Made by a program: the position numbers and the translations under genes | NCBI RefSeq assembly: GCF_000171235.2 | Contig: NZ_ABEA03000094.1 | Coordinates: 1 to 64,000 of the forward strand | DNA from: Geminisphaera colitermitum TAV2 | GTDB lineage: Bacteria > Verrucomicrobiota > Verrucomicrobiia > Opitutales > Opitutaceae | Direction of reading: 5' to 3' | DNA: 64,000 bases | Notes under the pieces: generated by a model | What the model was told of the DNA's origin: nothing | What the model saw: only the letters and a program-made list of their open reading frames with translations | The model's database searches: none | Shown here: piece by piece, positions 9,316 through 19,206 of the stretch | Layout: the number at the start of each line of letters is the position of its first letter | Numbering within the stretch: position 1 is the stretch's first letter

Positions 9316-10413
9316 TTAGATTTTGGGGATGGCGGAGCCTTGCGCCGGAGCGACATCCCAAGTGCGGCGGGTGGCGGCAAGGAAAACGTCCTCAAGCGTG
9401 GCCCGGTTGGGAGCGAATGCTCGCACGCGCAGGCCGGGAGCGCTGGCGAGGGCGGCAAGGATTTTTTCCGCAGTCGAATCAGCGGCGGCGGCGGGAGGGG
9501 GGGGGGGGGGGGGGAGTGGCGCGGGCGTCTCGTCCGCATCAGTGGCGGCGATGAGGTTGACCTGGCCGTGATAAAAACCGTCAGGCGCGGGAGCGCTGGG
9601 GAGGGTCAGGTTGAGGGCGGGATTGACGGTGGAGAGCACGCGGGCGACTTCGGAGGGATCGCCCGCGAATTCGATGTCGTAGTGCGGGGGGCCGATCAGG
9701 TCGCGGCGGAGTTCGGCAGGTGTGCCGGTTGCCACGAGGCGTCCGCCGTTGATGATGAGCACGCGGTCACAGGTCATCTCGATCTCGGGGAGGATGTGGG
9801 AGGAGATGAGCACCGTCATGCGGCCACGGAGGCTGGCAATGAGGTCGCGAACGATGAGGATTTGATGCGGGTCGAGTCCGATGGTGGGCTCGTCCATGAT
9901 GATGACGGGGGGCTCGGCGAGGATGGCTTCGGCAATGCCGACGCGCTGGCGAAAGCCTTTGGAGAGTTTTCCGAGGATGCGGTGGCGCACGCGTTTGAGG
10001 TCGCACAGTTCGAGGACTTCATCGATGCGGTGGCCGAGTTTGCGGCGGGGAACTTCTTTGAGGCGTCCGCGGTAGTGGAGGTATTCGGAGACGCGCATGT
10101 CTTCGGGGAGGGGGTTGTTTTCGGGCATGTAACCGATGAGTTGTTTCACGTCGCCGGGGTGCGAGGCCACCGAGGTGCCGCAAACTTCCACGCGTCCGCT
10201 GGTGGCCGGGAGATAGCCGGTGAGGATGCGCATGGTGGTGGACTTGCCCGCGCCGTTGGGGCCGAGGAAGCCGATGATCTCGCCGCGCGCGACGGTGAAG
10301 GACACGCGGTTGACGGCCGTGACGCCGGCGTAGGTCTTCACCAGGTTTTCAACGATGATGGCGGGTGTGGCGGGAGGCGGCTGCGGTGACTGTTGCGATG
10401 GCGTGTCGGACAT
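9316..10413 (-). CDS. ABC transporter ATP-binding protein (GldA-like)
   Basis: Walker A GPNGAGKST, LSKGFRQRVGIAEAIL, VIIMDEPTIGLDP; poly-Pro insert from an 18-nt C tract. Confidence 0.92.
   Translation of the reverse strand: MSDTPSQQSPQPPPATPAIIVENLVKTYAGVTAVNRVSFTVARGEIIGFLGPNGAGKSTTMRILTGYLPATSGRVEVCGTSVASHPGDVKQLIGYMPENNPLPEDMRVSEYLHYRGRLKEVPRRKLGHRIDEVLELCDLKRVRHRILGKLSKGFRQRVGIAEAILAEPPVIIMDEPTIGLDPHQILIVRDLIASLRGRMTVLISSHILPEIEMTCDRVLIINGGRLVATGTPAELRRDLIGPPHYDIEFAGDPSEVARVLSTVNPALNLTLPSAPAPDGFYHGQVNLIAATDADETPAPLPPPPPPPAAAADSTAEKILAALASAPGLRVRAFAPNRATLEDVFLAATRRTWDVAPAQGSAIPKI
9497..9514. repeat. G/C homopolymer, 18 nt, in frame in ABC ATPase CDS
   Basis: Direct read; encodes LPPPPPPP. 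Confidence 0.95.
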
Positions 10414-10539
10414 GCGCAGGCACGTTCACACGATGGCCCGCAGATCGAAAGTGGAAAATAAAGCAAAACGAGGGCGACAGTATGAGCTTGGGGCAGGCGG
10501 GGGCGGTGCGAAACTCCGGCGGCGAGGCGGCATGGGATA

Positions 10540-11271
10540 TCAGTAGGGCCAGTAGTAGTTTCGGTTGAGTATTTTGCCGGGTCCGAAACCGCGAACGCTT
10601 CCGTCGAGGAAGACGGCTTGGCAAAGGCTGTTGTGGCGGTAACGGAAATAGCCGGTGCTCGCCGCCGTGTCGTCGTCAGGGTCGGTGGCGGGCGAGAGAA
10701 TGGCGTCCGGGTTGGACGGGATGGGACGCGCGTTCCAAGTAAAACCGTGGGATGCACTTTTGGATTCCAAGGAGGAATTTTGAGCGCCGTCCGCAAAGAA
10801 TATGATCTGCGAACGGTCGGGAATGGCATCGAGACGGGGTTTGGGTGAGGTGTCGTTGAGCGCGGTCAGCGTCTTGTTGATGGAGTAAGTGAATCTTGGA
10901 TACTTGATGCGCGGCGGCACGGGGATTTGCGAGGCGGGACAGATAAACACGGGCAGCGTGGCGGTGGTGCCCTGGTCGCTGGTCTCGCCTCCGACCCAGG
11001 GGCGCAAGAGCCAGTTGTAGCCATTGTCCTGATTGTTTCCGCGGTACGGAAACAGGGTTCCGCGGTTTTCCTCCACATAGAGAAGACCGGCGACGCCAAG
11101 CTGCCGGAGGTTGCTGCGGCAACTCGCTGCGCGCGCGGTGGAGCGCACCCGCGAAACGGTGGGGATGAGTATGGCCGCGAGGATGCCGATGATGGCGATG
11201 ACGGTGAGCAGTTCGATCAGGGTGAAGCCGCGCGCAGTCGCGGCGGACGGTTCTTTCAGGGCAGAGTTCAT
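10540..11271 (-). CDS. prepilin-type N-terminal cleavage/methylation domain protein
   Basis: [43 protein letters not shown]-terminus. Confidence 0.92.
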   Translation of the reverse strand: MNSALKEPSAATARGFTLIELLTVIAIIGILAAILIPTVSRVRSTARAASCRSNLRQLGVAGLLYVEENRGTLFPYRGNNQDNGYNWLLRPWVGGETSDQGTTATLPVFICPASQIPVPPRIKYPRFTYSINKTLTALNDTSPKPRLDAIPDRSQIIFFADGAQNSSLESKSASHGFTWNARPIPSNPDAILSPATDPDDDTAASTGYFRYRHNSLCQAVFLDGSVRGFGPGKILNRNYYWPY

Positions 11272-12563
11272 GGATGGGACGGGTTGGATGGTGGTAGTCC
11301 GTATTCGGGGGTGGAGCCGGCGAGGCGGTGGAGAGCCTTGCGCATGGCCCATGCGTTGGCCGTGCCGTTCATGTCGCTCTGCGGACCTGCGCGGGCGACA
11401 CGACGGGGCGAGAGCCAGAGATCGTTGGGCGAAATGTAGTAGCGGCCAACAAAGCTGGAAAAAGCACCGTCGGGACAGCGGTAGCGTTCGAGTTCGATGA
11501 GCGATGTGTCGATGACATCACGCAATTCGGCTGGCGCGAGAGGGTGTCCGGTCTGGCGTACGAGGCTTGCGAGCATTTCGGCGGCGTTGCGGATGAAGAA
11601 AATTTTGTCCGTCACGGGTTGGCTTCGATACCAGGCGACCGTGCTTTTTCGCAGTTGGGCGGCGAAGGGGATGGGACGGCCAACGTTGTTGCAAAAGGAA
11701 ACGAATTTGAAGGCCCCCGAGAGGCGCACGCTCATGGGGCCGCCTTTGACGAGTCCGGTGTCGGGGTTTTGGCGGGCACGGACGTTGCGCAAGGCTTCGT
11801 CAACCAAGGCGCGTTGCAACACGGGTTCTTGGGCGCGAATCAAGCGGGCCTGCGAGGAAAGCTGGTCGAGCGCGGTCCAGGCGTTGTCCCACGGGCGCTC
11901 GTCCAGCCACTTTCGGAAGGCGTCAGCCGAGGCGAGGTGCGCGGGAACTGTCGGGGAGGCAGTCGCGGCGGCGGTCGTTTTGCGAATAAACGAGAGGCTT
12001 ATTCCCGCTGTGGCTGGTTTTGTGTCCTTTGGCCGGCGTTCTCCGGGCAGCGGATGGAGCGGTTTGGCGCCGAGATGGCGGAGTCCGTTGACGGAAAAGA
12101 GAAGCGCGCGGCCCATCGTCCGTGTGTTGTCTTTCATTTCCGGATACGCGGGATCAGAGAAGTATCCGGTTTCTGGATCCTGACGTGATTGGAAGAAGTG
12201 GACGAGGGCGTCTTTTCGTGCGGGCGGCAGGGTGGCAAGTTGTCCGGCGTCATTGAGCATCAGCACGGCGAAGTAGGTGGACTGGATGTCGGCCTCGTAG
12301 GGGCGGTCTTCGCGGCCTTGTTTCAATCCGGTTGTTTCAAAGAAACCGCCGGTTTTTTCATCGGCGAGGCTTTGTATCCAAGGAACCACTCCAGAAAAGG
12401 CGGCATCTAGACGGCGGAGTGAACGGGTTGTGTCCGGCGCGTCATCCAAATGCTGCGGTGTGGCGCTGGTGTCGCTTGCGTGCGCTGCCAAGGTTCCGGC
12501 TGCGAGGAGTGCGAGCGAGGCAATACTGGCACGGATGAGAGAGGGATAGTCTTTGGGGTGCAT
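11268..12563 (-). CDS. secreted hypothetical protein with alpha/alpha-barrel (prenyltransferase/squalene-cyclase-like) character
   Basis: Signal peptide; [36 protein letters not shown] repeat-like segments; 4-nt overlap with downstream prepilin-type gene. Confidence 0.6.
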   Translation of the reverse strand: MHPKDYPSLIRASIASLALLAAGTLAAHASDTSATPQHLDDAPDTTRSLRRLDAAFSGVVPWIQSLADEKTGGFFETTGLKQGREDRPYEADIQSTYFAVLMLNDAGQLATLPPARKDALVHFFQSRQDPETGYFSDPAYPEMKDNTRTMGRALLFSVNGLRHLGAKPLHPLPGERRPKDTKPATAGISLSFIRKTTAAATASPTVPAHLASADAFRKWLDERPWDNAWTALDQLSSQARLIRAQEPVLQRALVDEALRNVRARQNPDTGLVKGGPMSVRLSGAFKFVSFCNNVGRPIPFAAQLRKSTVAWYRSQPVTDKIFFIRNAAEMLASLVRQTGHPLAPAELRDVIDTSLIELERYRCPDGAFSSFVGRYYISPNDLWLSPRRVARAGPQSDMNGTANAWAMRKALHRLAGSTPEYGLPPSNPSHP

Positions 12564-12608
12564 GATGCGGTGAGAGCGGATGCCGGGCCGGTAAGGGAAG
12601 GGCGAAGG

Positions 12609-13370
12609 TCAACTTTGGCGACGACGGCGAAGCCAGAGGCAGCTTGCGAGAACGCTGAGGGCGAGCAGGAGGGCGGTGGTGGCAGGTTCAGGAACGGGCG
12701 CGGGGGTGAGCGTGCCGTTGAGGGTGATGTTGCCGATGTCGAGAGATCTGCCGGTGCTGTCGGTTTGGATGTAGATGCGGAATTCGACTTCGGTGCCGCC
12801 GCTGATGTTTGTGTAGGCGGCGGCGGACGACAGGGAGGCGAAGGAGACGGAGTAGTCTTTCAGGCCAGTGGTGCGGGCGGGAAGCGTTCCGCCACTGCCG
12901 CTGTAGTCCATCCGACCGCTGAGAATAACGTCCGTTGTGGAGGTGAATCCGGTGAGGTTCGAGAACACATAGAAGGCGCGATAACTGGCGCTACCGCCGC
13001 CCGCGGCCTGAAGGGAAATGGAATCGAGAGCGAGGGTCTGCCCGGGGGCAACGGTGAGCTTGAGTGAGAGGTAGGTGGCGTTGGTGAGGGCGGTGGAAAC
13101 GGAGTAGGAGGTTTGGACGTATTCAGAAGCGGAGGGCATCAGGGTAATGGCTCTGTTGGCGGGATTGCTGTAATTGTAGCTGTTGTTGGCAAGGTGGTTG
13201 AGCGCGAGCGTGTCGGCATTGATCCCGGCGGCAATGCTGGCCGGATTGGGCGCGAGGAGATCACTGGTGTTTTCAAAATCGTAAGTGACGAGTGTTGCGG
13301 CTGTCACGGCCACGGAGGCGAGGCAGGATAGGGCTGCGAATGCGAGAGACTGGATGAGTTTGGTGTTCAT
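12609..13370 (-). CDS. PEP-CTERM sorting domain-containing protein
   Basis: Signal peptide; C-terminal PVPEPATTALLLALSVLASCLWLRRRR. Confidence 0.92.
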   Translation of the reverse strand: MNTKLIQSLAFAALSCLASVAVTAATLVTYDFENTSDLLAPNPASIAAGINADTLALNHLANNSYNYSNPANRAITLMPSASEYVQTSYSVSTALTNATYLSLKLTVAPGQTLALDSISLQAAGGGSASYRAFYVFSNLTGFTSTTDVILSGRMDYSGSGGTLPARTTGLKDYSVSFASLSSAAAYTNISGGTEVEFRIYIQTDSTGRSLDIGNITLNGTLTPAPVPEPATTALLLALSVLASCLWLRRRRQS

Positions 13371-13515
13371 GGCGTGGAGTTGGCGTGTTTTTGGGTGAAT
13401 GATGTCCGCTGGATTGCGGCGTGTAAGGTTGTCCAGCTTGGCCGTCTGTGGAAGGAGGTCGAATGCCTCGTAATGCACGCTTGTGCATTATTTGATTATC
13501 TGCTGCTTACGAAAC

Positions 13516-14556
13516 ATGGATATTTCTTCCGAGAGGGTGACCATCCAACAGTTGGCGCAGCGTCTGGAGCTGCATCACAGCACGGTGTCGCGGGCGTTGA
13601 GCGGGCATCCGAAAATCGCGGCAGAGACGAAGCGTCGCGTGCGTGCGTTGGCGGAGGCACTGGACTACCGGCCCGATCCTTATCTGGCGGGTTTGTCCGC
13701 CTACCAGAGGAGGCGGCAGGCGGCGCATTTCACCGGCACGCTGGCATGGGTGACGAACTGGCCGACGCGCGATGGGTGGCGGAGTAATCACGCATTCCCG
13801 CAGTATTTCGAGGGAGCGCGGCAGCGGGCGGAGGCGCTGGGCTACAAGGTAGAGGAATTCTGGATACGCGAGCAGGGGCGGAGCACGGGGGCGGCGTTGC
13901 GGGTGTTGCAGGCGCGGGGTGTGCAGGGGCTTTTGCTCGTGCCGCAGCCGGAGTCACACACGCGACTGGAGGCGGATTTGGCGCGCTTTTCGGCGGTGAC
14001 GTTTGGGTTCACGCTGGAGTCTCCGGCCTTACACACGGTGACGAGTCATTCTTACCGGACAATGATCGCGCTGCTCGAAAAACTAGTGGAGCTCGGATAC
14101 CGGAGGCCGGGCCTGGCGGCTTCGGCATTTCACGAGGAGCGGGTGAACCGGATGTGGTCGGCGGCGTTTTGGGCGTTCGAGGCGCGGCGGGGAAAGCGGC
14201 GCGGTGTGGTGCCGCCGCTTATCATGGGGACGCCGACAGCGGCAGAACTTCAGGCATGGGTCAGAAAGCACCGGCCGGATGTGGTGATTATCACCGATCT
14301 CGTGGACATGCGCACGTGGCTTGAGGAGGGCGGCTGGAAAATCCCCGATGAGATCGGCGTGGTGCCGACGATCACGTCGGACAATTCTTGGTTTTCCGGC
14401 ATGAACGAGAACGGTCCCGTCATCGGCTCGGCGGCGGTGGATTTGTTGGTAAGCATGTTGCACCGCAACGAGCGCGGAGCCCCCGCGCATCCGCAGCGGG
14501 TGATGATCGACGCGTCATGGGTGGATGGATACAGCGTGCGTAAGGCAGACAATTGA
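13516..14556 (+). CDS. LacI family transcriptional regulator
   Basis: VTIQQLAQRLELHHSTVSRALSGHPKIAAETKRRVRALAEALDYRPD. Confidence 0.93.
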   Translation: MDISSERVTIQQLAQRLELHHSTVSRALSGHPKIAAETKRRVRALAEALDYRPDPYLAGLSAYQRRRQAAHFTGTLAWVTNWPTRDGWRSNHAFPQYFEGARQRAEALGYKVEEFWIREQGRSTGAALRVLQARGVQGLLLVPQPESHTRLEADLARFSAVTFGFTLESPALHTVTSHSYRTMIALLEKLVELGYRRPGLAASAFHEERVNRMWSAAFWAFEARRGKRRGVVPPLIMGTPTAAELQAWVRKHRPDVVIITDLVDMRTWLEEGGWKIPDEIGVVPTITSDNSWFSGMNENGPVIGSAAVDLLVSMLHRNERGAPAHPQRVMIDASWVDGYSVRKADN

Positions 14557-14663
14557 TATCTCCATGCTGGAGACGCGGCATAAGAACGAGCGATGAGCCA
14601 GACGTTTTGATTCGCGTATCACAGTCAGATTCGCATGAAAATGAGGTTGTTAATTTCTGCCCT

Positions 14664-14672
14664 CCCCCCCCC
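14664..14672. repeat. C homopolymer, 9 nt, in leader of 14686 gene
   Basis: Direct read. Confidence 0.95.
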
Positions 14673-14685
14673 TCTCTCTAAGCCG

Positions 14686-15117
14686 ATGAACACGAAACAG
14701 GAAGATTCTACCGAACAAAATGAGCAGATGATCTGCCCCTCGTGTCAGACACCAAATGAGCCATTCGCGCGGCATTGTTCTTCATGTCATTTCCCCCTCG
14801 ATTCCACGGTCATGTTGGGTCCATTGGGACAGATCGAAGCTCAAGGGATCGCATGTCGCGCAGCGACACTGGGCAATCCTACGCTTATAACCGTTATTGG
14901 CATTTGGTTCATATTCTTTCCGATTTTCGTTGCTTCCGGATGCATCGCTGCCGCCGAAATACTGGGAAATTCCGTTCCATATTTTGGCACTGGCTCCCGG
15001 CTCATAAGCGTGATCATGCCAACTTTGTCAGTAGTGCTATCGCTTGTTATACTCTACAAAACTACGGCGAATTATTGGAGGCAGCGCAGATCCAGAAAAA
15101 GCACTACGCAGGCCTGA
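14686..15117 (+). CDS. zinc-ribbon membrane protein
   Basis: MICPSCQTPNEPFARHCSSCHFPL followed by two TM segments. Confidence 0.75.
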   Translation: MNTKQEDSTEQNEQMICPSCQTPNEPFARHCSSCHFPLDSTVMLGPLGQIEAQGIACRAATLGNPTLITVIGIWFIFFPIFVASGCIAAAEILGNSVPYFGTGSRLISVIMPTLSVVLSLVILYKTTANYWRQRRSRKSTTQA

Positions 15118-15129
15118 TCGGGTGGAAAT

Positions 15130-16257
15130 TTATGTCGAGGTATTCAGTTCGCGTTCCTTCTCGGTTTTGAGGCGGAGCTGGCCGCAGGCGGCGTCGATGT
15201 CGTGGCCCTTTTCGCGGCGCAAGGTGACCGACACGCGGGCGGCGCGGAGGACGTCCGCAAAACGTTCTTGGCGCGTCAGGCTGGGACGCTTCCATAGGAG
15301 ACCTTCAACGGTGTTGTAAGGGATGAGGTTGACGTGGGCGTGCAGGTCGCGGGCGATGTAACAAAGCGCCTCGGCTTGCTCGATGGTGTCGTTGACCTCC
15401 TCGATAAGGATGAACTCAAGAGTCACCATGCGGCCGTTTTTCTCGGAAAATGTCTTCACCGCCGGGATGAGTTTGGCGAGCGGGAAGGCCTTGTTGACGG
15501 GCATGATTCGCTCGCGGACTTCGTCGGTCGCGCCGTGCAACGAAATGGCGAGCCGGATGCCGAGGTCTTCGTCGGCGAGCTTGAGGATTTTGGGAACAAG
15601 TCCGCTGGTCGAAAGCGTGATACGACGGGCGCCGACTCCGAGACCCCACTCGGCGTTGACGATGCGCAAGGCGCGCACGATGGCGTCGTAATTAGCCAGC
15701 GGTTCGCCCATGCCCATGACCACGATGTTGTCGAACGACGCCAGCTCGGAACGTGCGCGCGGCGTGCGGGCATCCTCGCGGTAACACACATGCAGGAGCT
15801 GCGCCACGATCTCACCGGCGAGCAAATCGCGCTTGAGCCCGGCCAGACCGGAGGCGCAAAACGCGCAGGCCATGGCGCAGCCAACTTGCGTGGAAATGCA
15901 GATCGTCTTGCGCGAATGCTCCAGCCCCACGCCATCCTGCGGAGCGCGGATGATAACCGTTTCGACCAGCGAAGCATCGCCGAGTTCGAGGAGCAACTTG
16001 TCGGTGGCGTCGTGAGCATCGTGCGACTGCTTGTCGAGGACGAGCGCGGCGGGGATCAACACAAACGTCTCCGCCAACCACGCGCGCAAGGCCTTGGAAA
16101 GATTGGTCATGTCGTCCCACGAACGGGCGCGTTTTTTGTAAACCCAGTCGAGGATCTGCCGGGCGCGGAAAGTCTGCTCGCCGTGCTCGCGCAGGCGGGC
16201 GGTGAGCGAGTCAAGGGTCTCGCCGGTCAGAAACGGCTTGGCGGGCGTGAACTTCAT
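15130..16257 (-). CDS. rlmN: 23S rRNA (adenine(2503)-C(2))-methyltransferase RlmN
   Basis: CISTQVGCAMACAFCASGLAGLKRDL, VVMGMGEPLANYD, SLHGATDEVRERIMPVNKAFPL, FILIEEVNDT. Confidence 0.96.
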   Translation of the reverse strand: MKFTPAKPFLTGETLDSLTARLREHGEQTFRARQILDWVYKKRARSWDDMTNLSKALRAWLAETFVLIPAALVLDKQSHDAHDATDKLLLELGDASLVETVIIRAPQDGVGLEHSRKTICISTQVGCAMACAFCASGLAGLKRDLLAGEIVAQLLHVCYREDARTPRARSELASFDNIVVMGMGEPLANYDAIVRALRIVNAEWGLGVGARRITLSTSGLVPKILKLADEDLGIRLAISLHGATDEVRERIMPVNKAFPLAKLIPAVKTFSEKNGRMVTLEFILIEEVNDTIEQAEALCYIARDLHAHVNLIPYNTVEGLLWKRPSLTRQERFADVLRAARVSVTLRREKGHDIDAACGQLRLKTEKERELNTST

Positions 16258-16315
16258 GGTTGGCGAAGAGAGTCGGTGTGCGCACAACAGCAGGCATCCC
16301 GGAAACCGCAAGCGC

Positions 16316-17455
16316 GTGAAAATCCTCCAACGACACATCTTCCTCAGCGTCCTCACCACCTGCTTCGCGGCGGTGCTCCTGTTCACCTTTGTCCTCATCG
16401 TGGGCAACGCACTCAAGGATCTGCTCCAGTTCGCATTGGCGGGCCAGATCACCATGCCCGACATGGCCAAACTCCTGCTCCTGCTGGTGCCCTATGTGGT
16501 GGCGTTTGCCCTGCCCATCGGCGTGCTCACGGGCGTGTTGCTCGTGCTGGGGCGGATGTCGGGCAACAGCGAGATCACCGCCATGCGCGCCGCCGGGCTG
16601 GGCATCGCGTTCGTGACGCGCCCGATCCTGTTGCTGGCAGTGGCCGGGTCGGTTATCTGCCTTATTGTCAACTACTACTACATGCCGATGACACGGAAAC
16701 CCTATAAAAACATGGTCCCCAACATCGTGCGCAGTGATCCACTCAAGCTGATTACAGCCCGCACATTCCTCCGGGAATTCCCCAACGCCGTCGTTTATGT
16801 GGACGAGAAGGACGGCACCGTATTGCGCGACCTGTGGGTGTGGGAACTCGACCGGGACAAACGCGTGGTCCGCGCCCACCACGCCCAGGAAGGCGAACTG
16901 GCTTACAACGAAGAGAGCCACAAACTAGTCCTGAAGGTGCGCGAGGGCACCACCGAACTGCGCGACCGCGACGATCCCGAGGCGTTTAACAAGGTCGTGA
17001 CGGTGTCCACATTTGGGAGCGCGGAATTCGAATTCTCGCTGAGCAATTTGTTCGGGCGGATCACGACGCGCCAAAAACTCGACTGGATGACACTCGAGGA
17101 GCTGAAAGCGCAGCGCGAACAACTTACCGCAGCACCGGACGCCGACACCCCAGAGGGCCAAATGCGGCGGATGCAGGTGGACGTGACCCTTAATAAAAAG
17201 GCGGCAAATGCGCTGGCGGTGCTGGCCTTTGCGCTGATCGGCGTGCCTCTCGGCATCAAGGTGTCGCGCCGCGAGACGTCGGCCAACCTCGGCATGGCGT
17301 TGCTGTTGATCCTCATCTACTACATGCTTTCCGGTGTGGCTGGCTGGCTGGAAGCCTATCCGCGATGGCGACCCGACTTGATCGTGTGGGTGCCGCCCTT
17401 GTTGTTCGCGGGCTTTGGCGCGTGGCTTCTCAGCCGTTTGGGACGAATGAAATAA
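16316..17455 (+). CDS. LptF/LptG family permease (YjgP/YjgQ)
   Basis: VKILQRHIFLSVLTTCFAAVLLFTFVLIVGNALKDLL ... typical LptF/G topology; GTG start. Confidence 0.85.
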   Translation: MKILQRHIFLSVLTTCFAAVLLFTFVLIVGNALKDLLQFALAGQITMPDMAKLLLLLVPYVVAFALPIGVLTGVLLVLGRMSGNSEITAMRAAGLGIAFVTRPILLLAVAGSVICLIVNYYYMPMTRKPYKNMVPNIVRSDPLKLITARTFLREFPNAVVYVDEKDGTVLRDLWVWELDRDKRVVRAHHAQEGELAYNEESHKLVLKVREGTTELRDRDDPEAFNKVVTVSTFGSAEFEFSLSNLFGRITTRQKLDWMTLEELKAQREQLTAAPDADTPEGQMRRMQVDVTLNKKAANALAVLAFALIGVPLGIKVSRRETSANLGMALLLILIYYMLSGVAGWLEAYPRWRPDLIVWVPPLLFAGFGAWLLSRLGRMK

Positions 17456-17473
17456 GGGAGGATTAAAAAAACA

Positions 17474-17592
17474 TTTTTAACCGCGAATGAACGCGAATAG
17501 ACGCGAACTTAGAAAGACCGATGAAATGAATAGTTATTTAAATATGAATCTATTGTGTTCTTATTCGCGTTCATTCGCATTCAGTCGCGGTT
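17474..17592. repeat. MITE-like palindrome with 10-bp internal units (TTTTTAACCGCGAATGAACGCGAATAGACGCGAA ... TTATTCGCGTTCATTCGCATTCAGTCGCGGTT)
   Basis: Imperfect terminal inverted repeats read directly; same architecture as the arms flanking the GxxExxY gene. Confidence 0.85.
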
Positions 17593-17662
17593 GGTTTGTC
17601 GGATTGGGGAAAGAAATTTTTAGGTATTCCCATAACAGAACGCTCAAACGTCATTCCTCATA

Positions 17663-19189
17663 ATGTCCTCCCCTCCCCCCCCCCCCCCCTCCCCTGTCGG
17701 GCCGGAGGTGCTTGTGCCCGTTGTCAGCACCGACACCATTGCTGCGCTTGCCACGCCTGCGGGCACCTCCGCCATCGCCGTCATCCGGGCCAGCGGTCCC
17801 GCCTGCGCGGAACTCGTGGCGGCTCTTTTTCCCCCCTCCCCTCCCCTCCCCCGCCGCGCAACGCATGTCGATTACCACGATGTTGCGGGCAAACTGCTCG
17901 ACGACGTTCTCGTTACCTGGTTCCGCGGCCCCCGTTCCTACACCGGCGAAGACAGCCTCGAAATCGCCTGTCATGGCAACCCGCTCATCGCGCAACTCAT
18001 CCTTGCCGACCTCTTCCAGCGCGGCTGCCGTCCCGCCGAAGCGGGCGAGTTTACCCGCCGCGCATTTCTCAACGGACGCATCGACCTTAGCCAAGCCGAG
18101 GCCGTCATGGACCTCATTCATGCCCGCAGCGAACGCGCCCTCGCCGCCGCCAATCAGCAACTCCGCGGCAGCCTTGGCCGCCACCTTGCCACGCTGACCG
18201 ACGCCCTCCTGCTCGTCCTCGCCCGCATCGAAGCCTACATCGACTTCCCCGACGAAGACCTGCCCGATGAAGACCGGCGCATCGTGGCCGACGAACTCGC
18301 CAGTGTTCTACGTGGAACAAATCAGCTTCTCGCCACCAGCCGCTACGGCGAACTTTTGCGCGAAGGCATCAAAACCGTCATCATCGGCGAGCCCAACGCC
18401 GGCAAAAGCTCACTCCTCAACCGCCTCGTCGGACGCGACCGCGCCCTCGTCAGTCCCGAGCCTGGCACCACCCGCGATTTCATCGAAGAACTCATCATTA
18501 TCGGTCCCCATGCCCTCCGCCTCATCGACACCGCCGGACTCAACCCGACCCCCGGTGCCATCGAGAAACTCGGCATCGACAAAACCCTCGAACGCGCCGC
18601 CGAAGCCGATCTTTTTTTGTGGGTTCAGGACGCCACGCTCCCCTCCCCTGCCCTGCCCCCTGAAATCGCCGCCCGCCTCACCCCCGCCAACGCGATCATT
18701 CTGCGCAACAAAACCGACCTCCTTGAACGTCGAACATCGAACATCGAACGGCCAACATCGAACGTCCAAGGTCCAGTATCCAACGCCCAACCGAATCCGA
18801 TGCAGGGAACTGACGGCGAAGCCGCTCATTCGATGTTGGATGTTCGATGTTCGATGTTCGACGTTCGACGCGAAGCGTCGCTCTCTGTCTCCGCCCTCAC
18901 CGGTGCCGGTTTCGACGAACTCGCCTCCGCCATCACGACGCTTGCCGACGCCCTTGCCCAAACGACCGGCGACGAACTCATCGCCATCAATGCCCGCCAT
19001 GCCGACGCTCTTCGTCGCGCCTTGGATTGCCTGACTGCCGCCCAGTTAAAACTCTCATCTGTGGCACCTACCGAGCTCCTTGCCAGTGACTTGCGCGGCG
19101 CGCTCGATGCCTTGGGCGAGATTGCCGGCAAAATCGACAACGAACGCATGCTCGACCACCTCTTCGCCACCTTCTGCATCGGCAAATAA
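17663..19189 (+). CDS. mnmE: tRNA uridine-5-carboxymethylaminomethyl(34) synthesis GTPase MnmE, with N-terminal poly-Pro and in-frame palindromic insert
   Basis: TIAALATPAGTSAIAVIRASG, GEPNAGKSSLLN, DTAGL, NKTD, C-terminal CIGK. Confidence 0.96.
   Translation: MSSPPPPPPSPVGPEVLVPVVSTDTIAALATPAGTSAIAVIRASGPACAELVAALFPPSPPLPRRATHVDYHDVAGKLLDDVLVTWFRGPRSYTGEDSLEIACHGNPLIAQLILADLFQRGCRPAEAGEFTRRAFLNGRIDLSQAEAVMDLIHARSERALAAANQQLRGSLGRHLATLTDALLLVLARIEAYIDFPDEDLPDEDRRIVADELASVLRGTNQLLATSRYGELLREGIKTVIIGEPNAGKSSLLNRLVGRDRALVSPEPGTTRDFIEELIIIGPHALRLIDTAGLNPTPGAIEKLGIDKTLERAAEADLFLWVQDATLPSPALPPEIAARLTPANAIILRNKTDLLERRTSNIERPTSNVQGPVSNAQPNPMQGTDGEAAHSMLDVRCSMFDVRREASLSVSALTGAGFDELASAITTLADALAQTTGDELIAINARHADALRRALDCLTAAQLKLSSVAPTELLASDLRGALDALGEIAGKIDNERMLDHLFATFCIGK
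17675..17689. repeat. C homopolymer, 15 nt, N-terminal codons of mnmE
   Basis: Direct read; encodes MSSPPPPPPSP. Confidence 0.95.
18724..18867. repeat. Heptamer-based palindrome inserted in frame in mnmE (arms 18724-18764 and 18827-18867)
   Basis: 41-bp inverted arms with 37 matches; internal ~7-bp period (gaacgtc gaacatc gaacatc gaacggc caacatc gaacgtc). Confidence 0.93.
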
Positions 19190-19206
19190 CCGGGAAATAA
19201 AACCGA

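Noticed and set aside
18724-18867. CRISPR-like array
   Set aside because: Short 7-bp degenerate units and inverted arms; no uniform repeats of 24-40 bp with spacers and no cas genes in the window.
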